51,072 bases of DNA from Candidatus Nitrotoga sp. HW29 (GTDB lineage Bacteria > Pseudomonadota > Gammaproteobacteria > Burkholderiales > Gallionellaceae): assembly GCF_924101635.2 (NCBI RefSeq), contig NZ_CAKMAA020000004.1, forward strand, positions 1 through 51,072, written 5' to 3'. Position numbers and translations under genes: made by a program. The notes beneath the pieces were generated by a model, which was given only the letters and a program-made list of their open reading frames with translations, made no database searches and had not been told where the DNA came from. Shown in pieces: positions 10,735 to 19,331 of this stretch (its first letter is position 1; each line of letters starts with the position of its first letter).

Positions 10735-10770
10735 TCCTATCTCACGCTGGCGGGAGAGGTGAGGAAAGTC

Positions 10771-11643
10771 GTGACAAAACCATTGTTTCGCAAGGTTGTT
10801 ATTTTCGGTGTTGGTCTGATCGGCGGTTCGTTTGCGCTTGCCTTGCGGCGGATGAATGCGGTGGAGGAAGTGGTCGGTTTTGGGCGCAGTGCGCAAACGC
10901 TGGCACAGGCGCAACAACTGGGTATTATCAACCGCAGCGGTTCTGATCTTGCGGCCGAATTGGGTGATGCCGATCTGATAGTGCTGGCAACGCCCGTGGG
11001 TCAAATGGCTGACATCATGGATCGTATCGCACCGCATCTAGGTGCGCATACACTTATTACAGATGGTGGCAGTACCAAGTGCGACGTTGTTGATTATGCA
11101 TATACATATTTGGCTGCGCATATCTCCCGCTTTATACCGGCCCACCCTATTGCCGGTAGTGAACAAAGTGGCGCTATTGCGGCACGTGCTGATCTGTATC
11201 AAAACAAAAAAGTAATTCTGACTCCGCTGCCGGAAAACGCCGCTGATAATGTGGCGCGCGTAAGACTGGCCTGGGAATTGTGTGGCGCGTTGGTGAGCGA
11301 GTTAACGCCGAAGCAGCATGACGAAGTGTTTGCTGCTGTCAGTCATCTGCCGCACTTGCTCTCATTTGCATTGGTACATGATTTGGCGCAGCGCGAAAAC
11401 CGTGATTTGTTACTTTCTTTCGCCGCTAGTGGCTTTCGGGATTTCACTCGCATTGCAGCAAGCTCACCTGAAATGTGGCGCGATATTAGCTTGGCCAATC
11501 GCGATGCGTTGTTGATAGAGATGGGTCGCTACATGAGTGAACTGGAAACTTTGCGTAATGCGCTTGCCGAAGCCGATGGCAACAAGCTGGAAGAAATATT
11601 CAGTATTGCCTGCTCAGTGCGCAGTAATTGGATCCCGCAGTAA
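10771..11643 (+). CDS. tyrA: Prephenate dehydrogenase
   Basis: A roughly 290-residue NAD(P)-dependent dehydrogenase that converts prephenate to 4-hydroxyphenylpyruvate for tyrosine. The Rossmann motif IFGVGLIGGSFALALRRM is at the N terminus, and the family motif HPIAGSEQSG and the VSHLPHLLSFALV helix are present. I prefer the GTG at 10771, which has GAGG six bases upstream; a GTG at 10759 in frame would add four residues. It follows aroF by 36 bases. In many Betaproteobacteria aroA, cmk and rpsA come next, but they do not here, so the operon ends or is broken at this point. Confidence 0.95.
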   Translation: MTKPLFRKVVIFGVGLIGGSFALALRRMNAVEEVVGFGRSAQTLAQAQQLGIINRSGSDLAAELGDADLIVLATPVGQMADIMDRIAPHLGAHTLITDGGSTKCDVVDYAYTYLAAHISRFIPAHPIAGSEQSGAIAARADLYQNKKVILTPLPENAADNVARVRLAWELCGALVSELTPKQHDEVFAAVSHLPHLLSFALVHDLAQRENRDLLLSFAASGFRDFTRIAASSPEMWRDISLANRDALLIEMGRYMSELETLRNALAEADGNKLEEIFSIACSVRSNWIPQ

Positions 11644-11768
11644 ATCGGTAAAATTTATTGAGAAAGCCCCTGTCGTAATGTGAGTGGCAACTTGAAATAA
11701 TTCGTAAATTGTAAATAATAGGTTGTTGTATAAATCGAACAATAGTTTTGGTATGAGTGATTTTTCAT

Positions 11769-11786
11769 GCCGTTTCAAAAAACGGC
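11769..11786 (+). promoter_or_regulatory. Hairpin directly before the DUF3892 gene's ribosome site
   Basis: GCCGTTT, loop CAAA, AAACGGC: a perfect seven-pair stem ending four bases before the AAGGAG ribosome site (11790-11795) of the following gene. It probably folds in the mRNA leader and could protect the message or tune access to the ribosome site. No T-run follows, so it is not a typical terminator. Confidence 0.45.
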
Positions 11787-11801
11787 AATAAGGAGAAAAG
11801 C

Positions 11802-12092
11802 ATGGACTTACGAGTTACCTGTATTAAAAAGAATAACAGTCAACTTGCACATGAGCGCATTCAATTTTTAGGTGGAGTGGATGCTGAAGGAGTCCGCTGG
11901 AAAATATCGGTGGAAGAGGCAATTGAGGGTATTGCAGTTGGTAAATGGCGATTTTATACTCATGTAGGGGGGCATCCATTTTGGTTGGTGGTCGCTGTCA
12001 GTTCACTTGGGCAAAAGTATTTAAAAACTGATCACGATGGGGAGCAACCCGTTAATTTACTGAGTTTGCGTGAGTGTCCACCAGAGAAATAA
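11802..12092 (+). CDS. DUF3892 domain small protein
   Basis: A 96-residue soluble protein of the DUF3892 family, whose function is unknown. Visible family features are VTCIKKNN near the N terminus, ERIQFLGGVDAEG, the WKISVEEAIEGI segment, GKWRFYTHVGG and the C-terminal KYLKTDHDGEQPVNLLSL. No signal peptide, membrane segment or metal motif is seen. The ATG at 11802 has a strong AAGGAG six bases upstream; the frame is open further 5' but that part lacks a ribosome site. The gene has long spacers on both sides (158 and 218 bases), suggesting its own promoter. Confidence 0.85.
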   Translation: MDLRVTCIKKNNSQLAHERIQFLGGVDAEGVRWKISVEEAIEGIAVGKWRFYTHVGGHPFWLVVAVSSLGQKYLKTDHDGEQPVNLLSLRECPPEK

Positions 12093-12310
12093 ATTCTATT
12101 TAACAAGGCAATTGCCATTTTTCATGAAGGCTGAAAATTTAGTCAATGGATCAGAATATTCAGAGGTGGTCTTCATCTTATATCGCAAACTTCCTTAACA
12201 AATATTGGCGCATGTCTTCATGCACATGACAACTTCTTAATTTTCACAAGCTTCAAGATGACGCCTGTTTTTGTCAAATTATTAAATCTATCTGTAATCA
12301 GTACGGGCGA

Positions 12311-14155
12311 TTGTTGAATTCTTCCGCCATGTTTAACTGGCAGGACGGACAGCCTTTTTCCCGCCGTTTCAGCGATATCTATTTTTCAAATGATTCCGGG
12401 TTGGAAGAAAAACGCCACGTTTTTCTGCAAGGCAATCAGCTGGCCGAACGGTTCACATCCTTATCAAACGGGGAGTGTTTTGCCATTGGTGAGACAGGAT
12501 TTGGTTCCGGGCTGAATTTTTTATGTACTTGGCAGCTGTTCGATGAAGTCGCCCCATCCAATAGCAGTCTGGATTTTTTCAGTGTTGAAAAATTTCCGCT
12601 GGATGAGAATGAGTTGGCCGATGTTTTGGCACTGTGGCCCCTGCTGCGGCAGTATGCGGATGAGCTTCTGGCCCGTTGGCGACGCCGTATACCCGGGTGG
12701 AACCGGTGGAGTTTTGCCGCTGGAAAGATACGTCTCACACTAGTGATAGGTGATGTAGCCGATGCGCTAACTGAAATCAGTGGTGGCATCGATGCATGGT
12801 TTTTGGATGGTTTTTCACCGGCACGCAATCCCGAAATGTGGACGCAAACTGTGTTCGATAGCATCGTGAGAGTCTCTTGGCCAGACGCCTCATTTGCCAC
12901 CTATACATGTGCCGGTAGGGTGCGGCGTGGTTTGCAACAAGCGGGATTTCAGGTCAGAAAATCTCCAGGTTTTGGGCACAAACGCGAAATGTTGCAAGGT
13001 TATCTTCCCGGCTCACCGCCAGTGCGGGCTAAGGTAACAAAAGCTATCGTAATTGGCGGAGGGGTGGCCGGTTGTGCGGTTGCGTCATCATTGGCGATGC
13101 GCGGAGTCTCGGTTACTTTGATTGAAAGTGCACCGGCATTGGCTGCGGCGGCCTCGGGTAATCCGCGCGGAATATTACATATTCGGCTAAGCGCTGGCAT
13201 GGACTCATTTCAACGTTTTTTACTGGCATCTTATGGCCATGCGCTTGCCCTGCTGGATGAAAAGCTACCCATTGACGGGATTGCCCGTGTGGAATGCGGA
13301 GAGCTGCAGTTGGCGTTTTCTGGACGCGAAGCGAAACGTATCGACCGGCTGGCGCAACTTGATTGGCCATCGCATGTATTACGTCGTGTGGACGCGGCTG
13401 AAGCATCCCGGCTGGCTGGCATCGAATTGGTACATGGCGGCCTGTGGTTTCCTGCAGGTGGCTGGCTGGTTCCGCCGCAGATGTGTGCAGCGTTGGCGGC
13501 GCACTCAGCCATCGTGCAGCGTACGGGTTATTGTGTAGAATCTTTGGCAGCGGTAGAGTCCGGCTGGCGGGTAGAGGGGAAAGACAAGCGCCAACAACCA
13601 TGGTCTGATGAGGCTCAGGTAGTGGTAGTTTGTACCGGTTATCAGGTGAAATCATTTACGCCGTTGTCACATCTTCCGCTGATGCCCGTACGCGGGCAGA
13701 TCACCTTGCTGCCTGCTACTCCGTATAGCGAAAATCTGCGGGCGATTGTATCTGCCAGTGGCTATCTTGCGCCTTCAGCCGGAGAGTTGCACGTGTTGGG
13801 AGCGACGCATGACTTTAACGATGAGGCAGTAGATTTGCGGGCAGCCGATCATGCTGAGAATTTATCCAAGCTCGCGGACATATCGCCGACACTAGCCAAG
13901 TCGATGAATATTGATTCATTAAATGTTGAGCAACTGAAGGGTCGTGCATCAGTCAGAGCTTCTGTTCCCGGAGCCATGCCGTTAGTAGGTGAATTATTGC
14001 CTGGGTTATATACCAGTCTCGGTCATGGAACTCGCGGCTTGATTACTGCGGGGCTTTCCGGGGAATTGGTCGCGGCCATGGCATGCGGACAATTGTCGCC
14101 ATTACCATTTAAAGTAGTAAATGCATTGGCTCCTGTGCCAAAGATTGTAGGGTAG
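12311..14155 (+). CDS. mnmC: Bifunctional tRNA wobble-uridine methyltransferase / FAD oxidoreductase MnmC
   Basis: A 614-residue MnmC, which makes the last two steps of mnm5s2U34 in tRNA. The C-terminal FAD domain removes the carboxymethyl group and the N-terminal domain methylates with SAM. The SAM-site motif GETGFGSGLNFL is at about 60-71, with WFLDGFSPARNPEMW following. The FAD-binding motif AIVIGGGVAGCAVASSLA is near residue 245. Start choice is uncertain: TTG at 12311 or ATG at 12329. The family's N terminus extends upstream of FNWQDGQP, which favours the TTG. Neither has a clear ribosome site. A decayed, diverged copy of codons about 394-433 lies at 15212-15322. Confidence 0.94.
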   Translation: MLNSSAMFNWQDGQPFSRRFSDIYFSNDSGLEEKRHVFLQGNQLAERFTSLSNGECFAIGETGFGSGLNFLCTWQLFDEVAPSNSSLDFFSVEKFPLDENELADVLALWPLLRQYADELLARWRRRIPGWNRWSFAAGKIRLTLVIGDVADALTEISGGIDAWFLDGFSPARNPEMWTQTVFDSIVRVSWPDASFATYTCAGRVRRGLQQAGFQVRKSPGFGHKREMLQGYLPGSPPVRAKVTKAIVIGGGVAGCAVASSLAMRGVSVTLIESAPALAAAASGNPRGILHIRLSAGMDSFQRFLLASYGHALALLDEKLPIDGIARVECGELQLAFSGREAKRIDRLAQLDWPSHVLRRVDAAEASRLAGIELVHGGLWFPAGGWLVPPQMCAALAAHSAIVQRTGYCVESLAAVESGWRVEGKDKRQQPWSDEAQVVVVCTGYQVKSFTPLSHLPLMPVRGQITLLPATPYSENLRAIVSASGYLAPSAGELHVLGATHDFNDEAVDLRAADHAENLSKLADISPTLAKSMNIDSLNVEQLKGRASVRASVPGAMPLVGELLPGLYTSLGHGTRGLITAGLSGELVAAMACGQLSPLPFKVVNALAPVPKIVG

Positions 14156-14310
14156 GCGAGCGATTGATGAATTCACGCTTCTATGCAAAGATCGAAGCTA
14201 GGACTGACGCACGAAGTAGGACAAGGGAAGTTGGAGTTATGATGACAAGCTCTATGAATAATTCATGCTTGATTTCTTTAATTTTATGACTTTAGGTTTA
14301 TGATTAAAAC

Positions 14311-15174
14311 ATGGGCCTTGATGCTCAAACATTATCGTTTAACCCAAACTTAAGTCCCATACAAATGCGGGAAATAATCAAGAAACTATTCAAGCGACTC
14401 ATTGAAATCTTCGTCACAGTTTCAGGGTTCATTATTGCCAAGATGCGCAATCCTCAACAGCGCTATTGGGCTGCACTCCGTTGGGTCAAATGGCTTCTCC
14501 CCGTTGCTGTTTTTGTTGATCGTTGGGTTTTTCGTCGATATCAAAAATCCCCCCTTGATACAACAGCGCTCTTAAAATTTATTCTTTCTGCCATAACGCG
14601 TTACGCCTATATTGAAATTCCCCTCCGTAGTCCTAACGAACAGACGCTCTTGGAATATCATCGTAAATACGGTGGATTCATACTATGTAGCGCTCATTTT
14701 GGTTTAACAATGGCCGTATTTGGTTTTCTTGAGAAACATGGGCTACCCGTTATGAGTATCTCTAATGGCGGTTCCGGAAAAAAAGCCTATGGTTGGAATT
14801 GGGGTTGTACTGCGCCCCTGCGTCTAATTAAACCTGATGAAAAATCCCTCATCAAAGTCCGTAAAGCACTAGCCAAAAATGAAATTGTTCTGGTTTACTG
14901 CGACCATGCACCAGATGACAATTTTCAAAATGATTTTTTGTACTTATCCCCCAATATTTTTGAATATGCGTATAAAACAACTACTCCTCTGCTCTTTTTA
15001 GGAGCTGCATTGGCATATGACGGAATGATTGAGATCGAATTTGTCGAAGCGTCGCATCCTATCCCTGCATCGGAAGAAGAATTGGTTGTGGTGATGGAGG
15101 AGTTTCGCTGCTTCGTGGCACAGCGCATGAAAAAAAGCATCAGCTTCAAAAAAAAATTACCATTGTTGGTGTGA
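14311..15174 (+). CDS. Putative LpxL/LPLAT-like acyltransferase, possibly without its catalytic acid
   Basis: A 287-residue protein with the overall look of the lipid A/lysophospholipid acyltransferase family: a basic amphipathic N terminus, a YWAALRWVKWLLP segment, then ILCSAHFGL and later VLVYCDHAPDDN, comparable with the substrate motif YAPDHD of LpxL. The catalytic HX4(D/E) motif would be H129-FGLT-134, but residue 134 is Met, so activity is doubtful or the active site is arranged differently. Its sequence is visibly more A+T-rich than its neighbours. It is flanked by a 155-base spacer after mnmC and by an mnmC fragment after its stop. Transfer from elsewhere is likely. The ATG at 14311 is not well supported; one at 14365 is possible. 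Confidence 0.5.
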   Translation: MGLDAQTLSFNPNLSPIQMREIIKKLFKRLIEIFVTVSGFIIAKMRNPQQRYWAALRWVKWLLPVAVFVDRWVFRRYQKSPLDTTALLKFILSAITRYAYIEIPLRSPNEQTLLEYHRKYGGFILCSAHFGLTMAVFGFLEKHGLPVMSISNGGSGKKAYGWNWGCTAPLRLIKPDEKSLIKVRKALAKNEIVLVYCDHAPDDNFQNDFLYLSPNIFEYAYKTTTPLLFLGAALAYDGMIEIEFVEASHPIPASEEELVVVMEEFRCFVAQRMKKSISFKKKLPLLV

Positions 15175-15211
15175 TCGTTGTGAGCACGACTACTTTGTCG
15201 CCTATTTTCAA

Positions 15212-15322
15212 CATTGGCAGCGAGTCCATCCATTGTGCAGCGTACCGACTATCACGCTGAATTCTGGATAGCGGTGGAATCCGGCTGGAAGGAAAAATGA
15301 GCGTCAGCAACCATGGTCTTTT
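15212..15322 (+). pseudogene. Decayed fragment of a second, diverged mnmC
   Basis: This stretch matches mnmC 13491-13608 in the same orientation. In the 75-base core from TTGGCAGCG to TCCGGCTGG I count 53 identities by eye with no gap. Translated it gives SIVQRTDYHAEF and AVESGWKE, against AIVQRTGYCVES and AVESGWRV in the intact gene. A frameshift follows, after which ERQQPWSF matches KRQQPWSD. No start and no more of the gene is present. The divergence rules out a recent duplication: it is either an old copy or a piece of another strain's mnmC brought in with the acyltransferase gene. Confidence 0.8.
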
Positions 15323-15354
15323 AAGGTTTTGTTCTCTGAGATGCAAAAAATGAA

Positions 15355-16548
15355 TTATGAAAAAGCCTTGGAGATTCGGCTAATTGCATTTTTTAAATTT
15401 TCCATTGAGGTGGCGAAAGACAGGCGAATGTAGCCGTCACTGCCGAAAGCCGAGCCAGGCACGATAGCCACACCCGCTTGTTCCAGCAAGTATTCGGACA
15501 ATGCGACGTCGGTAGCCTCTTTGATGAGGTTTTTCTGGTGCAAAGCCGCAATAACCGGACGCACGTCGGGGAACGCATAGAACGCCCCGCCACTCGCTAT
15601 ACATTTGACACCAGGGATTTTGTTCAGCGCATCCACTACGTAAAGATGTCGTTCGCGGAATGCATTGAGCATCGGCACAATGCAGCTCTGATCCCCGTTC
15701 AAAGCTGCCTCTGCAGCGACTTGTGAAATCGAAGTGGGATTGGAGGTGCTTTGTGATTGCACATTTTCCATTGCCGTAATGATGTGCTCTGGTCCTGCGG
15801 CATAACCGATCCGCCAGCCTGTCATTGCGTAAGATTTGGACACGCCATTCAGAACCATTGTGCGTGAATAAAGATCAGGGCAGGCATTCAGAATATTGAC
15901 AAATTTTTCGTCACGTAATGCGATGTGCTCATACATATCATCGGTGGCTATCAGTACCTCAGGATATTTGCGCAACACTGCACCCAATGCTTGTAGCTCT
16001 TCCAGGCTGTAAACTGCGCCGGATGGATTACTTGGACTATTGATGACCACTATTTTTGTTTTGGTTGTGATAGCCGCAGCTAATTGTGCAGCGCTTATTT
16101 TGAAATTTTGTTCGATACCTGTTTGCAGGATTACCGGTTTGCCTTCTGCGATGAGCACAATATCCGGATAAGATACCCAATAAGGTGCCGGGATAATTAC
16201 CTCATCGCCGGAATTGATCAAGGCAAGCGCCAAGTTGAAGAAACTTTGCTTGCCGCCGCAGGAAACCAGAATCTGTTTTGCAGTGTAATCCAGCCCATTA
16301 TCGCGCTTGAATTTGGCGACGATAGCCTGCTTCAGAGAGGGTGTACCTCCCACTGCGGTGTATTTGGTGAAACCCTTGTTGATCGCAGCGATAGCCGCAT
16401 CTTTAATATGCTGCGGCGTATCGAAATCGGGTTCACCTGCACCCAATCCGATAATGTCTTTTCCTTCTGCTTTTAATTTGGAAGCTCGCGCGGTAACGGC
16501 GAGAGTAGGGGAGGGTTTGATTGCTTGTACGCGCTTCGATAGTTCCAA
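15355..16548 (-). CDS. aatA: Aspartate-type aminotransferase, class I (I-beta/gamma)
   Basis: A 397-residue PLP enzyme. It matches the aspartate aminotransferases of the Thermus/Rhizobium kind rather than E. coli AspC: N terminus MELSKRVQAIKPSPTLAVTA, GLGAGEPDFDTP, VINSPSNPSGAVY and the PLP lysine in NGVSKSYAMTGWRIGYA. It moves amino groups between aspartate and glutamate; some members also accept prephenate. The start codon is TTG at 16548-16546, with AAGGA just upstream and no in-frame ATG nearby. It is divergent from uvrB, with 77 bases between the starts. Confidence 0.92.
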   Translation of the reverse strand: MELSKRVQAIKPSPTLAVTARASKLKAEGKDIIGLGAGEPDFDTPQHIKDAAIAAINKGFTKYTAVGGTPSLKQAIVAKFKRDNGLDYTAKQILVSCGGKQSFFNLALALINSGDEVIIPAPYWVSYPDIVLIAEGKPVILQTGIEQNFKISAAQLAAAITTKTKIVVINSPSNPSGAVYSLEELQALGAVLRKYPEVLIATDDMYEHIALRDEKFVNILNACPDLYSRTMVLNGVSKSYAMTGWRIGYAAGPEHIITAMENVQSQSTSNPTSISQVAAEAALNGDQSCIVPMLNAFRERHLYVVDALNKIPGVKCIASGGAFYAFPDVRPVIAALHQKNLIKEATDVALSEYLLEQAGVAIVPGSAFGSDGYIRLSFATSMENLKNAISRISKAFS

Positions 16549-16625
16549 GATTGTATCCTTCTGGGTTCAGAGTAAACTGTCCCGTATTTTAAAATTTTTA
16601 ATTTAAATTTGGCTGAAATTATACC

Positions 16626-18647
16626 GTGATTAAGACTTTTCCTAATAGTCCCTATTTCTTGCACCAACCTTTTGAACCGGCGGGCGATCAGCCCACTGCG
16701 ATTGCGCAATTGGTCGAAGGAGTAAATGAAGGGCTGGCTTTTCAAACGTTGCTTGGTGTGACGGGTTCCGGTAAAACATTCACTATGGCGAACGTCATCG
16801 CCCAATTAGGGCGGCCAGCCATCATCATGGCACCAAATAAGACATTGGCGGCACAGTTGTACTCTGAAATGCGTGATTTTTTTCCTGAAAATGCAGTGGA
16901 GTACTTCGTTTCCTATTACGATTATTATCAGCCAGAGGCATATGTTCCGTCGCGTGATATGTTTATTGAGAAAGATTCCAGCATAAATGAACAGATTGAG
17001 CAAATGCGTCTGTCGGCTACTAAATCTCTGTTGGAGCGACAGGACGTGGTAATTGTGGCTACCGTTTCGGCCATCTATGGTATCGGTGATCCGGTAGATT
17101 ATCATGGCATGGTTCTACACCTGCGTGAGCATGAAAAATTAATTCGGCAGGACGCAATCAAGCGCCTTACAGAGATGCAGTATGAGCGTAACGATATAGA
17201 TTTTTCGCATGGGCACTTTCGAGTCCGCGGCGATGTAATCGATATCTTTCCGGCAGAAAATAGCGAACATGCATTACGATTGACAATGTTTGACGATGAA
17301 GTGGAAAGCTTGTCGCTATTTGATCCACTGACCGGCCATATTTTGAGCCGCGTGCCACGTTTTACCGTGTATCCGTCCAGTCATTACGTCACGCCGCGCA
17401 GCACCACATTACAAGCTATAGAAACGATCAAGGTTGAGTTGGCTGAGCGCATAGATTTTTTTCAGCGTGAACATAAATTGGTGGAAGCACAGCGTATCGA
17501 ACAGCGTACACGTCACGACCTGGAAATGCTGAACGAAATCGGTTTTTGTAAAGGTATCGAAAACTATTCGCGCCATTTGTCCGGGCGCAAGGCGGGAGAG
17601 CCCCCCCCTACGTTGATTGATTATCTTCCACCCGATGCATTGATGTTTATAGATGAAAGCCATGTGACCATTCCACAGATCGGTGGCATGTATAAAGGAG
17701 ATCGGGCGCGCAAGGAAAATCTGGTTAACTATGGTTTCAGAATGCCATCCGCGTTGGATAACCGTCCGTTACGTTTTGACGAGTTTGAACACGTAATGCG
17801 CCAATCCATATTTGTTTCGGCGACACCGGCTGTTTTTGAGGCAGAGCATACCGGACAAGTGGTGGAACAATTGGTGCGCCCGACTGGATTGATCGATCCG
17901 CAAATTGAAGTGCGGCCGGCCACACACCAGGTGGATGATTTGATGTCTGAGGTTAATCTGAGAACGGCCAAGGGTGAGCGAGTGTTAATCACCACGCTGA
18001 CCAAGCGTATGTCGGAAGATTTGACCGAATATTTTTCCGAGCACGGTATTAAAGTGCGTTACTTGCATTCAGATATTGAGACTGTTGAGCGGGTGGAAAT
18101 TATCCGTGATTTGCGTTTGGGCGTGTTTGACGTGCTGGTCGGTATCAATCTGCTGCGTGAGGGCTTGGACATTCCAGAGGTGTCGCTGGTAGCGATACTT
18201 GATGCTGACAAGGAAGGCTTTTTGCGTTCGGAACGTGCGCTTATTCAAACCATAGGTCGTGCTGCACGCCATATTAACGGCAGCGCTATACTCTACGCTG
18301 ATCAAGTTACCAATTCAATGCGCCGTGCTATCGATGAGACGGAGCGCAGACGGAACAAGCAGCTATTGCATAATGAACTGCACGGTATTATCCCCCAAGG
18401 TGTGCAAAAGCGTATCAAGGACATTATTGAGGGTAGCTATGAGCCAGATGCTGCTCACAAGCAATTGAAAATAGAACAAGACCAGGAAAAATACTTGGCG
18501 ATGAGTGAACGCGACCTTGCCAAGGAAATTAAACGGCTGGAAAAAGAAATGTTGCAGGCAGCGAAAAATCTCGAATTTGAGCGTGCCAGTGAATTGCGCG
18601 ATCAATTAAAGAAATTGCGGGAGAGTGTATTTATGTCCTCACTTTGA
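16626..18647 (+). CDS. uvrB: UvrABC system protein B
   Basis: A 673-residue UvrB, the damage-verifying helicase-like subunit of nucleotide excision repair. Walker A is GVTGSGKT at 44-51. The beta-hairpin that clamps DNA lies at about 95-125 ([16 protein letters not shown]). Helicase motifs include [11 protein letters not shown] and [11 protein letters not shown]-terminal UVR domain (about 632-667) contacts UvrC. The start is GTG at 16626, which aligns with the family N terminus MI-TFP-SP; no strong ribosome site precedes it. Length is normal. I saw no clear LexA box in the short divergent region, so SOS control is not shown. Confidence 0.98.
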   Translation: MIKTFPNSPYFLHQPFEPAGDQPTAIAQLVEGVNEGLAFQTLLGVTGSGKTFTMANVIAQLGRPAIIMAPNKTLAAQLYSEMRDFFPENAVEYFVSYYDYYQPEAYVPSRDMFIEKDSSINEQIEQMRLSATKSLLERQDVVIVATVSAIYGIGDPVDYHGMVLHLREHEKLIRQDAIKRLTEMQYERNDIDFSHGHFRVRGDVIDIFPAENSEHALRLTMFDDEVESLSLFDPLTGHILSRVPRFTVYPSSHYVTPRSTTLQAIETIKVELAERIDFFQREHKLVEAQRIEQRTRHDLEMLNEIGFCKGIENYSRHLSGRKAGEPPPTLIDYLPPDALMFIDESHVTIPQIGGMYKGDRARKENLVNYGFRMPSALDNRPLRFDEFEHVMRQSIFVSATPAVFEAEHTGQVVEQLVRPTGLIDPQIEVRPATHQVDDLMSEVNLRTAKGERVLITTLTKRMSEDLTEYFSEHGIKVRYLHSDIETVERVEIIRDLRLGVFDVLVGINLLREGLDIPEVSLVAILDADKEGFLRSERALIQTIGRAARHINGSAILYADQVTNSMRRAIDETERRRNKQLLHNELHGIIPQGVQKRIKDIIEGSYEPDAAHKQLKIEQDQEKYLAMSERDLAKEIKRLEKEMLQAAKNLEFERASELRDQLKKLRESVFMSSL

Positions 18648-18675
18648 GTTGGAGTAGTTTGAGCTACTGATATAT

Positions 18676-18698
18676 TACAATATGTCTTTAATATTGTA
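18676..18698. promoter_or_regulatory. Perfect 8-base dyad before the tyrosine phosphatase gene
   Basis: TACAATAT, a seven-base spacer, then ATATTGTA. It ends 13 bases before the TTG start of the phosphatase. It could be an operator dyad or a leader hairpin; the following bases are not T-rich, so a terminator for uvrB is less likely. A second small inverted repeat (AGTAG/CTACT) lies just upstream, after the uvrB stop. Confidence 0.4.
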
Positions 18699-18711
18699 CT
18701 GAGTAAAATAA

Positions 18712-19191
18712 TTGAAAAAAGTTAGCGTTTTATTTTGCTGCATGGGAAATATTTGTCGATCACCCACCGCTGAAATCGTGTTCCGTGCACGCGTTGAGAA
18801 AGCGGGATTGACACAGCATATCTCGATTGATTCGGTAGGTACGCATGATTACCATATTGGCAATCCGCCGGATCCGCGAACTCAGCGTGCTGCGTTACAG
18901 CGCGGGTACGATATGAGTATGTTGCGCGGGCGACAGGTTGAGGCTGCCGATTTTATTCGTTTTGATTATGTGCTGGCGATGGACGATACTAATCTTGGCA
19001 TTTTGCACCGGTTATGTCCGGTGAGGGAGCGAGGGCGTTTGGGATTATTCCTGGAATATGCGAGCCGGCATAATGAGCGTGAAGTTCCCGATCCATATTA
19101 TGGTGAAGTAGATGGTTTTGAGCGTGTACTTGATATGGTGGAGGATGCGTCAGACGGTTTATTACGGCATATTCAGAAGACGCTAATGTGA
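18712..19191 (+). CDS. Low-molecular-weight protein tyrosine phosphatase
   Basis: A 159-residue phosphatase of the LMW-PTP family. The P-loop CX5R is CMGNICRS at about 10-17 and the general-acid loop is VPDPYYGE near residue 126. Bacterial members act on tyrosine-phosphorylated proteins, often kinases of polysaccharide export, or on arsenate in the related ArsC group; no exopolysaccharide or arsenic genes are nearby, so the target is unknown. The start must be the TTG at 18712: a TAA codon lies immediately upstream in frame, and the next ATG falls inside the P-loop. A rho-independent terminator follows at 19243-19290. Confidence 0.9.
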   Translation: MKKVSVLFCCMGNICRSPTAEIVFRARVEKAGLTQHISIDSVGTHDYHIGNPPDPRTQRAALQRGYDMSMLRGRQVEAADFIRFDYVLAMDDTNLGILHRLCPVRERGRLGLFLEYASRHNEREVPDPYYGEVDGFERVLDMVEDASDGLLRHIQKTLM

Positions 19192-19242
19192 AGTGGCGGG
19201 TTGTGTTGTTGCGTAGGTTTTCGATGCTGAATAATACAGAAA

Positions 19243-19290
19243 AATAATAAGGCCGCGCAGTTATTATATTGCGCGGCTTTATTATTTTTT
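19243..19290. terminator. Bidirectional rho-independent terminator between the phosphatase gene and rne
   Basis: A 17-pair stem with one G-T pair: AATAATAAGGCCGCGCA against TGCGCGGCTTTATTATT, loop of about 10 bases, followed by a T-run on the plus strand and preceded by an A-run. It therefore serves the phosphatase gene on the plus strand and rne on the minus strand, which converge here. Confidence 0.9.
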
Positions 19291-19331
19291 AGGTTCTACA
19301 TTATTTTGTAGCAATGCTATTCGTTTAATTA

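Noticed and set aside
12093-12310. GGCAATTGCC near 12106 as a terminator of the DUF3892 gene
   Set aside because: The usable stem is only three base pairs around a four-base loop, too weak to call.
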